From the NCBI RefSeq assembly GCF_032814565.1, contig NZ_CP136521.1:2514501-2578500 (forward strand): a stretch of 64,000 bases of DNA. Reading direction: 5' to 3'. A program made the position numbers and the translations under genes. The stretch's first letter is position 1; the number at the start of each line of letters is the position of its first letter. The DNA is from Hwangdonia lutea (lineage in GTDB: Bacteria; Bacteroidota; Bacteroidia; Flavobacteriales; Flavobacteriaceae). The notes beneath the pieces are model-generated. The model was not told where the DNA came from and did not search any database. It worked only from the letters and a program-made list of their open reading frames with translations. Below are positions 8,220 through 17,523 of this stretch, one piece after another.

Positions 8220-8397
8220 ACCCGTTGTACATTTTGAAAAATTCTGTCAATTCGAGTAAATTTTACGATTGGAATGAGTAAAATTTGTATCGAGAATAAG
8301 AATTTTAACTTGAAATAGATTCTCGATACAATTTTTCGTGCCTCAAAATCACTCGAATTGACATATTGACATTTTTTTTTCAAAATGCACAATGGGT
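8220..8397. mobile_element. MITE-like element, copy A
   Basis: A non-coding element of about 178 bp. Its 17-bp terminal inverted repeats are ACCCGTTGTACATTTTG on the left and the complement of ACCCATTGTGCATTTTG on the right. Sub-terminal palindromes are TGTCAATTCGAGT.../...ACTCGAATTGACA and TTGTATCGAGA.../...TCTCGATACAA. It is flanked by a near-perfect 9-bp direct repeat (TAAGTAGTT at 8211-8219, TAAATAGTT at 8398-8406), as expected for a target-site duplication. The right end lies inside the stop codon of pepT. Copy B is at 17344-17523. No transposase is in the window. Confidence 0.82.
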
Positions 8398-9644
8398 TAA
8401 ATAGTTTGTTTTTTCATCGCCGTTAACTCTGCAATTTTGCAAATCACTTCGGTGGCTTTTATCATACTTTCAACAGGCACATATTCATATCGCCCATGAA
8501 AGTTATGGCCGCCCGCAAAAATATTAGGACAGGGCAATCCCATATAACTTAGCTGCGAACCATCGGTACCACCACGAATGGCTTTTATTAAGGGCTCGAT
8601 ATTTAGTTGTTTCATGGCTTCCTCGGCAATATCAACAATATGCATTACGGGTTCAATTTTTTCTTTCATGTTGTAATATTGGTCTTTTATATCAACAACA
8701 ATGGCTTCTGTTTCGTATTGCGAGTTTAACTCATTGGCCAGCTTTTCGAATAAGGCTTTTCTGGCTTCAAATTTTTCCCGGTCGTGGTCGCGAATAATAT
8801 ATTCTAAAACGGTTTCCTCAACTTTTCCAGTCATATTGCTTAAATGGAAAAAGCCTTGGTAACCTTCGGTATGTTCCGGAGTTTCCAATCGTGGCAACGA
8901 GTTTATAAATTCGGTAGCCATGTACATGGAGTTTATCAATTTTCCTTTGGCATATCCGGGATGCACAATTTTTCCTTTTACTTTTACTTTGGCACTGGCG
9001 GCATTAAAATTTTCGTATTCCAATTCCCCTATTTGGCTGCCGTCCATCGTGTAAGCCCAATCTGCACCAAATTTTTCGACATCAAATTTATGGGCACCAC
9101 GACCAATTTCTTCGTCTGGCGTAAAACCAACACGTATTTTACCGTGTTTAATTTCCGGATGGTTAATTAAATATTCCATGGCCGTAACAATTTCGCAAAC
9201 ACCTGCTTTATCATCGGCACCCAAAAGCGTTGTGCCATCGGTAGTAATTAAAGTTTGCCCGATATATTGACGCAAATCTTCGAAATAATCTGGCGATAAT
9301 ACAATGTTTTCTTCCTTATTCAATAAGATATCGCCACCGTGATAATTCTCAAAAATTTGTGGTTTTACATTAGCACCCGTAAAATCTGGCGAAGTATCAA
9401 AATGAGAAATAAACCCAATGGTTGGCACCTCGTGTTCCACATTACTTGGTAGCGTTGCCATAATGTAAGCGTTGTTGTCTATATTCACGTCTTGCATGCC
9501 AATGGATTTAAGTTCTTCGGCCAACTTATTGGCTAAATCCCATTGTTTTTTTGTGCTTGGTGTGGTGTTGGAATTGGGGTCCGATTCGGTGTCAATAGTC
9601 ACGTAACTTATGAATCGTTTTATAAGGCCTTCTTTTGAAATCAT
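8397..9644 (-). CDS. pepT: Peptidase T (tripeptide aminopeptidase, M20 family)
   Basis: The 415-residue length is usual for PepT, a cytoplasmic dizinc enzyme releasing N-terminal residues from tripeptides. Visible metal and active-site motifs in order are [15 protein letters not shown] (His and Asp), [10 protein letters not shown] (bridging Asp), [15 protein letters not shown] (catalytic Glu pair), [14 protein letters not shown], and [19 protein letters not shown] then [13 protein letters not shown] near the C-terminus with the last metal His. All metal-binding segments are intact. Its stop codon coincides with the edge of MITE copy A, and TAA is preserved. It is divergent from pyrD. Confidence 0.95.
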   Translation of the reverse strand: MISKEGLIKRFISYVTIDTESDPNSNTTPSTKKQWDLANKLAEELKSIGMQDVNIDNNAYIMATLPSNVEHEVPTIGFISHFDTSPDFTGANVKPQIFENYHGGDILLNKEENIVLSPDYFEDLRQYIGQTLITTDGTTLLGADDKAGVCEIVTAMEYLINHPEIKHGKIRVGFTPDEEIGRGAHKFDVEKFGADWAYTMDGSQIGELEYENFNAASAKVKVKGKIVHPGYAKGKLINSMYMATEFINSLPRLETPEHTEGYQGFFHLSNMTGKVEETVLEYIIRDHDREKFEARKALFEKLANELNSQYETEAIVVDIKDQYYNMKEKIEPVMHIVDIAEEAMKQLNIEPLIKAIRGGTDGSQLSYMGLPCPNIFAGGHNFHGRYEYVPVESMIKATEVICKIAELTAMKKQTI

Positions 9645-9722
9645 TCTATAATATTTTGGTGAGAAAATTAATTGCTCATTTAGGGGTTAAAGTTACGACT
9701 TATAAGTTTTTTAGCTTTTGAA

Positions 9723-9753
9723 TTGCTCATTTTTTTAATTAGAAGTATTTTTG
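9723..9753 (+). promoter_or_regulatory. Bacteroidota-type promoter for pyrD
   Basis: A -33 element TTG (9723-9725) and a -7 element TATTTTTG (9746-9753) are separated by 20 nt. This matches the Bacteroidota sigma-ABfr consensus (TTG, 19-23 nt, TAnnTTTG). The pyrD ATG lies 15 nt after the -7 box, so the leader is very short. Confidence 0.6.
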
Positions 9754-9768
9754 CGCAAATATTGATTG

Positions 9769-10803
9769 ATGTATAAATTATTACTTCGTCCGCTATTCTT
9801 TTTATTCGACCCCGAAAAGATTCATCATTTTACGTTTTCATTAATAAAATTCACGTCTAAAATCCCTGGATTTGAGTCCCTATTTAAGAGCTTGTATGTT
9901 GTAAATGACAAACGATTAGAACGAAAATTATTCGGTTTAACCTTTAAAAATCCAGTAGGTTTAGCGGCAGGTTTCGATAAAAATGCGGTGTTGTACAAGG
10001 AGTTGGCAAACTTCGGATTTGGCTTTATCGAAATAGGTACAGTAACCCCAAAGGCACAAGCCGGAAACCCGAAAAAGCGATTGTTTAGACTGAAAGACGA
10101 CCAAGGCATTATTAACCGAATGGGCTTTAATAATGAAGGACTGGAAGCCGCAATTAATCAATTAAAACATAATAAAGGCAAACTGATTATTGGCGGAAAT
10201 ATTGGTAAAAACACCCAAACAAAACCAGAAGATTATACCAAGGATTATTTGGAATGCTTTAACGCCTTGCACCCTTATGTGGACTATTTTGTGCTTAATG
10301 TGAGTTGCCCAAATGTGGGTAGCCATGCCAAGTTAAATGACAAAGATTATTTGGAAGAGTTAATAAGTGCGGTGCAAAATGCCAATAAAAGTTTTGAGAA
10401 ACAGAAACCGATACTTTTAAAAATCGCACCGGATTTAAATACCAATCAGTTGGATGAAATTATTGAATTGGTTGCCGATACCAAACTGGATGGTGTTATT
10501 GCCAGCAATACTTCGATGGATCGAAGCGGATTAAAAGCCACCGAACAACAATTGAACGCTATTGGCAATGGCGGTTTAAGCGGACAACCGATAAAGGAAA
10601 AAAGTACAAAGGTGGTTAAATACCTTTCTGAAAACAGTAATAAAGCCTTTCCTATTATTGGCGTTGGTGGCGTGCATTCTGCCCAAGATGCTTTGGAAAA
10701 AATTAATGCTGGTGCCGATTTAATTCAGGTTTACACCGGTTTTATATACGAAGGGCCGCGTTTAATTAAAGCCATAAACCAAGCGATTTTAAAAGAAAGT
10801 TAA
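9769..10803 (+). CDS. pyrD: Dihydroorotate dehydrogenase (quinone), class 2
   Basis: 344 residues from the ATG at 9769; the TTG codon just before it is unlikely to be the start. The enzyme oxidises dihydroorotate to orotate in pyrimidine synthesis and passes electrons to the quinone pool at the inner membrane. The N-terminal segment ([22 protein letters not shown]) is the class-2 membrane-binding helical extension. FMN and substrate motifs are [52 protein letters not shown] (with the catalytic Ser region), [19 protein letters not shown], and [20 protein letters not shown]. The length and all motifs fit class 2 rather than class 1. It is transcribed divergently from pepT. Confidence 0.95.
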   Translation: MYKLLLRPLFFLFDPEKIHHFTFSLIKFTSKIPGFESLFKSLYVVNDKRLERKLFGLTFKNPVGLAAGFDKNAVLYKELANFGFGFIEIGTVTPKAQAGNPKKRLFRLKDDQGIINRMGFNNEGLEAAINQLKHNKGKLIIGGNIGKNTQTKPEDYTKDYLECFNALHPYVDYFVLNVSCPNVGSHAKLNDKDYLEELISAVQNANKSFEKQKPILLKIAPDLNTNQLDEIIELVADTKLDGVIASNTSMDRSGLKATEQQLNAIGNGGLSGQPIKEKSTKVVKYLSENSNKAFPIIGVGGVHSAQDALEKINAGADLIQVYTGFIYEGPRLIKAINQAILKES

Positions 10804-10812
10804 GTTAGTTTG

Positions 10813-12735
10813 TTATTTAATGAATTTTTTCAGAACTCTTGATGTTCCATCGTTTAAAATGAGCAAGTAAGTGCCAGAAGCTAAGTTGCTCACATCAATG
10901 GGTCGGTTTGAAACTGTGCCAGATAAAAACGTTTGCCCCACCAAATTAGAAATTTCGAAATTTGAAATTAATTCCGAATCATTGGTTTTTACATAGAGCA
11001 AATTATCTTTAACAGGATTTGGATACACTATAAAACTCTCGTCTGATATGGGTATGTAAATCGTTTTAATAAACACGTTGTCAATAGCAATATCGCCTTC
11101 CCAATTTGAACCTCTAACAGCTCTAAATCTAACTTTTATGGTTTGATTGGTGTACGGCGACAAATCAATAGACTTTTTTAAAAAAGCATCATTTTGATGT
11201 CTTTGTTGGTTACCAATAATGGCGGGAACAACATCGTTAATGTAGCTGTCTTCGGTTTTTAAATCCACATGCAGTTCGCCCATACCTTTACCAAACATAT
11301 GGTACGAAAATTCAAGTTCAGAGTTTTCTTTGTCAATGGTGAAACAAGGTGAAATAAATTCGGCGACATCACCGGGATTTGCACCAGAAGCTTCGGCGTA
11401 AATATATTTTCCTAAAACTTCGGTATTCGAATTGTCGCTATTTGGGCCTGTATTTTCTGTTGCTGTTTCACCAAAATTAACATACCAATTATAGCCGTTT
11501 TCCGAAACATCGTTGGCTGTCCACCCCTTATCTCCGGCGATGTCAAAATCGTCAAAATCCTCATTTAAAATATCGGGCTGTGTTCCAACTTTAATATATT
11601 TTGAATAAGTTTTACTAATGGATCTCGATTTGTTTGACACCCTAAGTGTAACATCGTAAATCCCAGAAGAGTATGTGTGTTTTGGGTTTTTAGTGGTGTA
11701 ATCTATAACACCATCAGAATCCATGTCCCATTCCCATTTAGTTATATTTTTACAGCTACTTTTAAACTGAACCGTTAAATCTTCTTCGCAGGTTTGGCTG
11801 ACATCCGTAACAAAATCGGCATTAAACGACGGACAGGATAAATAGTTTTTTGTCGTCATAAAAAAAGCGTACATACGGGCCAATTGTTGGTCGGTAAAAT
11901 GTGTTCTGCACCCTTTTCTGGAATACGACATTATATTTTGTGTATCTGGTTTAAATGCAGTTCCGTTAGCATCGGTTTCCGTACCAATATATTCGCAAAA
12001 ATTATTTACGTTTTTATTAGAAAGTTTGGGGTCTGCAGGTGTATCGCAAATGCCATCGCCCGTGGTATCGCAGTTACTACCATCAACCAACTCTTCTGTT
12101 AATGTATCATTCTTTGGGCCGTGCGTATGTATTAAAGAGAAAAAATGACCCATTTCGTGCGCTAACGTAGAATCGTTGGTAACGCAATCATTCTTTAATA
12201 CGATTACATCTTGTCTGGCCACATTATTGCTATAGCCACAGATACTTTCATTGGCGTCGTTTTTAATATATTCTGTAAGATAAATATTGATTAAACCTGC
12301 AACATTGTATTTTTCGGTTAGTGCGTTTTCGTCTCTTTTATCGAAAAATAGCAGTTCGTCGTCATCAATATAATTAATGCCGTCACAAAGGAAAAACTCC
12401 ATTTGAGCATTTTTATAAATGTCATTTAAATTAGAAATAGCATTTTTAAGTTCAGAAACACTGAGGCCGCCCGTTCCATTGGAACGCCTAAAAATATGTG
12501 CTTTTATAGGAATAGCGTTTACGGTTTTTACCGGAATATCGCCTTTTCTGTTTTTAGCAGTAAGAAACGCTTGCTCGAAAGTTTCAAGTTGAGGCTTTAT
12601 GCTTTGAATGTATTTAATGTAAGCTTCGGAAGTTGTTGTACCACAGTCGGTTGTTGTGTTTTGGCCATGCAGCAAACTCATGGTAAAACCAACTATGCAA
12701 AAAAATAATGTAATTTTTGAAGTAAAAATATTCAT
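10813..12735 (-). CDS. Secreted M43-like zinc metalloprotease with PKD domain and T9SS sorting tail
   Basis: About 640 residues from the ATG preceding a signal peptide (MNIFTSKITLFFCIVGFTMS); an upstream in-frame start would place residues before that peptide. The catalytic metzincin motif is LAHEMGHFFSLIHTHG (HExxHxxxxxH) near residue 200, and a Met-turn NIMSYSRKGC lies ~70 residues later. This matches the pappalysin/cytophagalysin (M43) group. A PKD domain follows (about residues 310-390; WEWDMDSDGVIDYTTKNPKH), then a beta-sandwich region (FDDFDIAGDKGWTAND). The type-A T9SS C-terminal domain begins FIVYPNPVKDNLL and ends GTYLLILNDG...KKFIK. It is therefore exported through the T9SS, anchored or released outside. 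The substrate is unknown. Confidence 0.9.
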   Translation of the reverse strand: MNIFTSKITLFFCIVGFTMSLLHGQNTTTDCGTTTSEAYIKYIQSIKPQLETFEQAFLTAKNRKGDIPVKTVNAIPIKAHIFRRSNGTGGLSVSELKNAISNLNDIYKNAQMEFFLCDGINYIDDDELLFFDKRDENALTEKYNVAGLINIYLTEYIKNDANESICGYSNNVARQDVIVLKNDCVTNDSTLAHEMGHFFSLIHTHGPKNDTLTEELVDGSNCDTTGDGICDTPADPKLSNKNVNNFCEYIGTETDANGTAFKPDTQNIMSYSRKGCRTHFTDQQLARMYAFFMTTKNYLSCPSFNADFVTDVSQTCEEDLTVQFKSSCKNITKWEWDMDSDGVIDYTTKNPKHTYSSGIYDVTLRVSNKSRSISKTYSKYIKVGTQPDILNEDFDDFDIAGDKGWTANDVSENGYNWYVNFGETATENTGPNSDNSNTEVLGKYIYAEASGANPGDVAEFISPCFTIDKENSELEFSYHMFGKGMGELHVDLKTEDSYINDVVPAIIGNQQRHQNDAFLKKSIDLSPYTNQTIKVRFRAVRGSNWEGDIAIDNVFIKTIYIPISDESFIVYPNPVKDNLLYVKTNDSELISNFEISNLVGQTFLSGTVSNRPIDVSNLASGTYLLILNDGTSRVLKKFIK

Positions 12736-12839
12736 TTGGGGCAAACATTTGCTCAAATGTATATTTTATCGCAAATTATTAATAATAAAAACGTTTAAGC
12801 GTTAGGTTTTATCGCTTATCTAAAATTAGCTACTTAAAA

Positions 12840-13799
12840 TCAGTTGATTACTAGTTTTTTGGTTGAGCTTTTATGGGCAGATTTTAAACTTAGAAGGTAA
12901 ACACCCTTATTTAAATGCGATAAATCAACTTCTAATTTTGATAGTCCTTTTTCAATGGGTATATCTTTAACCAATCGCCCTAGAATGTTATAAATTTTAG
13001 CGGATTTTAATTCGATATTTTTAATGTTTGAAAGCGTAATTTTTCCTTGGGTTGGATTGGGATAAATGGATATATTTTCTAAGACATCAATATCATCAAG
13101 ACTTAAAGTAGAATCGATATAATTAAAGGTAACCGTACCAATTCTGTGGCTCATATTAGAGTTTACACCATCAAAAGGCGGCTGGTTTGATAAACTTGTA
13201 ATAACACCTATAGGATTTGAAGCGGAATTACTTCCAGAATAGGTATTGCCGTCTTCTGTACCAGCATCGTAAGGATACACATCTAGCGTAAAAGAAGCTT
13301 TCCATCCGTTATTTACAGTATTATTTCCAGATCTTAAATTTTCGCTGTTAACAGCAATAAACCAATCGGGACTAGGGGCAATCATTGAAGCGAGACTTAC
13401 AAAAGGGTAATTTGAGCTTACCTGAATATTTTTCGTAATTGTGCCTTGTGCAGCGTTTAATCCGCTACCAATTTCAAATTTATCGGCATCTGGATTCGCT
13501 GTTACTTCATTTTGAAAAGTGCTATTATTTCCTTCTTCTGCTATCAATTCAATACCAGCAGAGGCGACGACTCCCATTTCTAAAATGGAGTTAACTGTTT
13601 TATGCGTGGCAATAGCTAATGGCGACCAATGTGCATTACTGGGTAAAGCAATAGTGCTAATACCATTTACTGGGTCTTCAGCTGGGGTCTCCCAAAAACT
13701 CTCAAAAACAATACTGTAATTTGCAACACTTTGTGCAAAGCCAATATTAGAAAAAAACAAACAAAATAATAACACTGTAAAAGAAGTATAGTTTTTCAT
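12840..13799 (-). CDS. Secreted spondin-domain protein with T9SS sorting tail
   Basis: 319 residues. A signal peptide (MKNYTSFTVLLFCLFFSNIGFAQ) is followed by a spondin-like domain over about residues 28-225. Its signature elements are YSIVFESFWE, NAHWSPLAIATHK, MGVVASAGIELIAEEGN, a long FVSLASMIAPSPDWFIAV block, and GWKASFTLDVYPYDAGTEDG. Spondin domains are Ca2+-binding beta-sandwiches found in extracellular adhesive proteins. The tail (ISIYPNPTQGKITLSNI ... GVYLLSLKSAHKSSTKKLVIN) is a type-A T9SS sorting domain. It lies 105 bp upstream of the M43 protease gene on the same strand, so the two secreted proteins may be expressed together. Conserved-domain order supports the call; the ligand is unknown. 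Confidence 0.88.
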   Translation of the reverse strand: MKNYTSFTVLLFCLFFSNIGFAQSVANYSIVFESFWETPAEDPVNGISTIALPSNAHWSPLAIATHKTVNSILEMGVVASAGIELIAEEGNNSTFQNEVTANPDADKFEIGSGLNAAQGTITKNIQVSSNYPFVSLASMIAPSPDWFIAVNSENLRSGNNTVNNGWKASFTLDVYPYDAGTEDGNTYSGSNSASNPIGVITSLSNQPPFDGVNSNMSHRIGTVTFNYIDSTLSLDDIDVLENISIYPNPTQGKITLSNIKNIELKSAKIYNILGRLVKDIPIEKGLSKLEVDLSHLNKGVYLLSLKSAHKSSTKKLVIN

Positions 13800-13875
13800 C
13801 AGATTAATAGCTTAGTGGTTTATAAATATTTATGTCTGATTAAATTGCACTCCCTTACAAAATAATAGTATTTTT

Positions 13876-14763
13876 ATGGTCCAAATATTTATGAGTTTAA
13901 TGCCTAAAAAAGTAAAGATAATTGAATGCCCACGCGATGCCATGCAAGGTATAAAGGCATTTATCCCAACAGCAAATAAGGTCCAATATATCCAATCGTT
14001 ATTACGTGTTGGTTTTGATACCATAGATTTTGGGAGCTTCGTGTCGCCCAGAGCCATACCGCAAATGGTTGATACGGCCGAGGTTTTATCGCAATTGGAT
14101 TTAAGCCAAACCAAAAGCAAATTATTGGCCATTGTTGCCAACCAAAGAGGTGCTGAAAATGCATCCATCCACAAAGACATTGATTATTTAGGCTATCCGT
14201 TTTCAATATCAGAAAACTTTCAAATGCGTAATACACATAAAACGATAGCGCAATCGGTTTTGATTTTAGAAGATATTTTGAATATTGCAGACCAAAGCAA
14301 TAAAGAAGTCGTGGTGTATATTTCCATGGGTTTTGGAAATCCTTACGGCGATCCGTGGGATGTAAATATAGTAGGCGAGTGGACCGAGCGCTTAAATAAC
14401 ATGGGTGTTAAAATCTTGTCGTTAAGCGATACGGTGGGCACTTCAAATCCGGAAAGCATCAGCTATTTGTTTTCACATTTAATACCACAATACCCACACA
14501 TAGAATTTGGGGCCCATTTGCACACCACGCCAACCACGTGGTTCGAAAAAGTAGATGCGGCGTATAAAGCTGGCTGCATGCGTTTTGATGGCGCGATTCA
14601 AGGTTTTGGTGGCTGCCCAATGGCCAAAGATGAGTTAACTGGCAACATGCCAACCGAAAAATTATTATCATACTTTACCTCACAAAAAAATAATAATCTA
14701 AATGCCCTTAGTTTTGAGAGCGCTTACAACGAGGCCTCAAAAATTTTTAATAGGTACCATTAA
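13876..14763 (+). CDS. Hydroxymethylglutaryl-CoA lyase family protein
   Basis: The 295-residue length is close to HMG-CoA lyase (about 300). Motifs of the TIM-barrel DRE-metallolyase family are IIECPRDAMQG (catalytic Arg/Asp), TIDFGSFVSPRAIPQM, GFGNPYGDPWD, ILSLSDTVGTS, FGAHLHT (metal His pair) and GFGGCPMAKDELTGNM (the Cys-containing GGCP loop). HMG-CoA lyase splits HMG-CoA to acetyl-CoA and acetoacetate in leucine degradation. The sequence GFGNPYGDPW differs from the GCPYEG loop of classic enzymes, so a related substrate is possible. The start is uncertain: in-frame ATGs also lie at 13891 and 13900, just before the conserved PKKVKIIECP. Confidence 0.85.
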   Translation: MVQIFMSLMPKKVKIIECPRDAMQGIKAFIPTANKVQYIQSLLRVGFDTIDFGSFVSPRAIPQMVDTAEVLSQLDLSQTKSKLLAIVANQRGAENASIHKDIDYLGYPFSISENFQMRNTHKTIAQSVLILEDILNIADQSNKEVVVYISMGFGNPYGDPWDVNIVGEWTERLNNMGVKILSLSDTVGTSNPESISYLFSHLIPQYPHIEFGAHLHTTPTTWFEKVDAAYKAGCMRFDGAIQGFGGCPMAKDELTGNMPTEKLLSYFTSQKNNNLNALSFESAYNEASKIFNRYH

Positions 14764-14841
14764 TTTTATCAGGTTACATGTTTCATTTTCACTTCACTAT
14801 ATTTTAAAGTTAAATTTTATTTAAAATAATTCTAAATAAAC

Positions 14842-14872
14842 TTTGCTGAAGTCATTTTCATTTTTACTTTTG
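14842..14872 (+). promoter_or_regulatory. Bacteroidota-type promoter for the porin gene
   Basis: TTTG (14842-14845), 19 nt, and TACTTTTG (14865-14872) match the Bacteroidota -33/-7 consensus exactly. The predicted leader is about 50 nt, A/T-rich, without a Shine-Dalgarno sequence. Confidence 0.65.
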
Positions 14873-14930
14873 CAATCGAAAATTAAAATCTATTTATAAT
14901 TAGTCTAAATAAAGACAATAAATTTAACCA

Positions 14931-16094
14931 ATGAAAAGAGTCATCACAATTTCAGCAATTTTTCTCAGTGCATTTGCTTTTGCACAAACGGTAAGTCAAG
15001 ATACGACTTCAACCAAAAACCAACAGCAAAACGCTGCACAAAACATAATAAACGGGACCGCATCAAAAGGGATTACCGTTGGCGGATATGCACAAATTGA
15101 CTACAACCAACCCGAAGGAAAAAACGGTAAAATGGATGTGCACCGTATGGTTATGCTTTTGGGATACAAGTTTAACGATAAGGTACAATTTGTTACCGAA
15201 ATTGAATACGAGCACGTTAAGGAAGTGTACATCGAGCAAGCCTTTTTAAACTACAGCTTAAACGATAACCTTAATATTCGTGGTGGTTTAATGTTAGTGC
15301 CAATGGGTATTGTAAACGAATATCACGAGCCAACAACCTATAACGGTGTAGAGCGTCCAAATGTTGATAAAAGCATTGTGCCATCAACTTGGAGAGAAAT
15401 TGGTGTAGGTGTTACCGGCAGATTTAACAGCGCTAATTTACGTTACCAAGCCTATATTTTTAACGGATTCACATCGTTAAACGGTTCTAAAACCTTAGGC
15501 GGAAGCAATGGTTTGCGTAACGGCCGTCAAAAAGGAGCAGAATCTACAATAAACACACCAAACCTTTCTGCAAAAGTAGATTACTACGGCATCCAAGGAT
15601 TGCGTTTGGGGCTTTCAGGATACTTTGGTCGCACACAGGCAGAAGACGATGTAGACATGATTGACGGTGCAGATGTAGGAATCTCTATGTTTGGTTTAGA
15701 TGCCCGTTATATCAACAAACGTTTATCGGCACGTGGGCAGTACATTCACGCATTAATTAGCGATGCAACAGCTTACAACAACTTAAACAGTGCCAATTTG
15801 GGTAGCGAGCTTAAAGGTTGGTATGCCGAGGCCGCTTACAATTTATTGCCACTTACCAACGAGCAAAAACTAGATGCGTTTGTACGTTACGAGCAATACG
15901 ATACCCATGCCGCAACCCAAGATGCAGGCATTGCCAGAAACCTAGGTTACAACAGAAACGAGTGGACTACCGGTTTAAGCTACCACGTAGCAAACGGCGC
16001 GGTGGTAAAAGCAGATTACCAAATTTTAGATAATGCAGCCATTGGCAACAAATCAATGGGGCAGTTAAACTTCGGAATCGGAGTTTGGTTCTAA
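14931..16094 (+). CDS. Outer-membrane porin (phosphate-selective O/P-like beta-barrel)
   Basis: 387 residues with a signal peptide (MKRVITISAIFLSAFAFAQ), a short Gln/Asn-rich linker, then amphipathic beta-strands to the end. Features of the O/P-like porin group are an early GITVGGYAQIDYNQPEG strand, VEIEY-type strands (VQFVTEIEYEHVKEVYIEQAFLNY), the LMLVPMGIVNEYHEPTTYNGVERP block, STWREIGVGVTGRF, and a terminal strand ending LNFGIGVWF with the C-terminal Phe needed by BAM. It should be a 16-stranded trimeric porin. The following FMN-binding protein and membrane protein may be functionally linked, but about 210 bp of repeat DNA and a separate promoter lie between them. Confidence 0.85.
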   Translation: MKRVITISAIFLSAFAFAQTVSQDTTSTKNQQQNAAQNIINGTASKGITVGGYAQIDYNQPEGKNGKMDVHRMVMLLGYKFNDKVQFVTEIEYEHVKEVYIEQAFLNYSLNDNLNIRGGLMLVPMGIVNEYHEPTTYNGVERPNVDKSIVPSTWREIGVGVTGRFNSANLRYQAYIFNGFTSLNGSKTLGGSNGLRNGRQKGAESTINTPNLSAKVDYYGIQGLRLGLSGYFGRTQAEDDVDMIDGADVGISMFGLDARYINKRLSARGQYIHALISDATAYNNLNSANLGSELKGWYAEAAYNLLPLTNEQKLDAFVRYEQYDTHAATQDAGIARNLGYNRNEWTTGLSYHVANGAVVKADYQILDNAAIGNKSMGQLNFGIGVWF

Positions 16095-16110
16095 AACCAT
16101 AATAATAATT

Positions 16111-16250
16111 TGGGCGTTACCCAATCCCGATAACTATCGGGAGGGTCGGGCTTTACGTTGCAAGTCCTCGCACCAAAAAAAGGTGCTGTGGGCTTTCCAC
16201 TGCAATCCCTAACGCGGGCAAGCACGATGGTTAACCACTAAAATTAAATT
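16111..16250. repeat. Composite dispersed intergenic repeat
   Basis: The blocks GGGCGTTACCCAATCCCG, a TCCCGATAACTATCGGGA palindrome (16125-16142), CGGGCTTTACG, a GCACC/GGTGC hairpin, GTGGGCTTTCCACTGCAAT and CCCTAACGCGGGC run in order. Several recur in the same order at 7108-7260. Just downstream, ATGGTTAACCAC and GTGGCTAACCAT form another inverted repeat (about 16227-16265). It appears to be a non-coding repeat family. Confidence 0.55.
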
Positions 16251-16269
16251 TGGTGGCTAACCATTTGGC

Positions 16270-16299
16270 TTGTAAAACAAATAAAAAAGAATACTTTTG
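16270..16299 (+). promoter_or_regulatory. Bacteroidota-type promoter next to the FMN-binding gene
   Basis: TTG (16270-16272), 19 nt, TACTTTTG (16292-16299). The ATG chosen for the gene begins only 5 nt after the -7 box, so a transcript from here would be leaderless or nearly so, or a later start would be used. The alternative upstream start at 16250 would lie before the promoter. Confidence 0.5.
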
Positions 16300-16303
16300 C
16301 AAT

Positions 16304-16831
16304 ATGAGTTTTAAACACATATCAATATTATTAACAGCGCTTTTTTTAATGGCTTTTGGGCTTCCAAAAAACATTCAAAAAAAGGTAGATAAAGAAATTA
16401 AAAGCACTTTTAATATTGAAACCTTTTCGTTTAATGCCAAAGCAATCCCTCAAGACATTGCAAAAAATCTACCATCAAAATTCGAAGAGAACAATTTATT
16501 CAAAATAGAAACGGACAGCGAACTTTTAGGATACGCTTACGTTGCAAAAGCGCCAAGTAAAACCGATGAGTTTGATTATTTGGTATTACTCGATAAAAAT
16601 TTAGTGGTTTTAAAAGCCAAAGTACTCATATATCGCGAAGATTATGGCGCCGAAATTGGCAGCAAACGCTGGTTAAAACAATTTACAGGTAAAACCCAAA
16701 CCGATAGTTTAAATTATGGCGATAATATAGCCGCCATTTCCGGAGCAACCATTTCGGTTCGCTCCATGACCAAAGCCATGAACGATTTATTGAAATCTTT
16801 AAAAATCCTTCATTCTAAAAATATATTATAA
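16304..16831 (+). CDS. Secreted FMN-binding domain protein
   Basis: About 175 residues from ATG 16304, chosen because a signal-like segment follows directly (MSFKHISILLTALFLMAFG). The domain carries the covalent flavinylation motif IAAISGATISVRSM near the C-terminus (S-G-A-T, FMN attached through the Thr by ApbE in known systems), preceded by YREDYGAEIGSKRWLKQF, a typical FMN-binding block seen in RnfG/NqrC-like domains. Such proteins carry electrons outside the cytoplasmic membrane. Its stop codon touches the start of the next gene, which encodes a four-helix membrane protein, suggesting an electron-transfer pair. No apbE is seen in the window. Confidence 0.82.
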   Translation: MSFKHISILLTALFLMAFGLPKNIQKKVDKEIKSTFNIETFSFNAKAIPQDIAKNLPSKFEENNLFKIETDSELLGYAYVAKAPSKTDEFDYLVLLDKNLVVLKAKVLIYREDYGAEIGSKRWLKQFTGKTQTDSLNYGDNIAAISGATISVRSMTKAMNDLLKSLKILHSKNIL

Positions 16832-17320
16832 ATGCAGCTAAACGGATTAATATTTACGCTTCCCAAAGAGATTAAATTATTAATCGGTGCTTTTATTATT
16901 GTATTAAGTATAGGTTTTTTTACAGGATTATTGTTTGTTGGCGAAACATCTTCAACAAACCCAAATGGTATTGAAGAACAGTATTTAGGCAATGAAGACG
17001 ATGAAAATGCCACCGTGATGCGCTTTAAAAAAAGCGATCAAGAAATGCTAACCTTGGTGCATAACCATATTTTATCCATGGCTATTATTTTCTTTTTAGT
17101 CGGGCTTTTGGTAGCCATAACAAACTTAAACAACAAGCTTAAATTGTTCTTAATTGTGGAGCCATTTGTATCGGTCATGCTCACCTTTGGCGGATTGTAT
17201 CTCTTATGGAAAGGCATGCTTTGGATGAAGTATATTGTTATGTTTTCTGGTATTTTAATGACTCTTACCTATTCTCTATCCGTATTAATAATATTAAAAC
17301 AATTATTTCAAAAAAGATAA
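16832..17320 (+). CDS. Four-helix membrane protein paired with the FMN-binding protein
   Basis: 162 residues, starting immediately after the stop codon of the FMN-binding gene, so translational coupling is likely. Four hydrophobic helices are visible: about residues 17-36, 81-101, 106-126 and 134-157. The periplasmic-looking loop after helix 1 contains NEDDENATVMRFKKSDQE, and helix 2 is entered by TLVHNHILSMAIIFFLVG. Those two histidines are the only obvious candidate cofactor ligands. I do not recognise a named family. A role as membrane electron donor to the flavinylated partner is an inference from position. Confidence 0.6.
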   Translation: MQLNGLIFTLPKEIKLLIGAFIIVLSIGFFTGLLFVGETSSTNPNGIEEQYLGNEDDENATVMRFKKSDQEMLTLVHNHILSMAIIFFLVGLLVAITNLNNKLKLFLIVEPFVSVMLTFGGLYLLWKGMLWMKYIVMFSGILMTLTYSLSVLIILKQLFQKR

Positions 17321-17343
17321 TTAGTATGCTGTTATTCTAAATA

Positions 17344-17523
17344 ACCCGTTGTGCATTTTGAAAAAATTCTGTCAATTCGAGTGAATTTTACGATTGGAAT
17401 GAGTAAAATTTGTATCGAGAATAAGAATTTTAAATTGAAATTGATTCTCGATACAATTTTTCGTGCCTCAAAATCACTCGAATTGACATATTGATAATTT
17501 TTTCCATTCAAAATGCACAACAG
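17344..17523. mobile_element. MITE-like element, copy B
   Basis: This is the second copy of the element at 8220, with the same internal palindromes and almost identical sequence over about 165 bp. The left end is ACCCGTTGTGCATTTTG; the right end CAAAATGCACAACAG is slightly diverged. It is flanked by a perfect 10-bp direct repeat ATTCTAAATA (17334-17343 and 17524-17533), a target-site duplication. It carries no transposase. Short open frames inside both copies are by-products of the palindrome. Confidence 0.85.

Noticed and set aside
8210-8392. Minus-strand open frame of 60 residues, with a homologous 62-residue frame at 17332-17520
   Set aside because: They match only because both lie within the two copies of the same palindromic element. 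No start signal or codon pattern supports translation.
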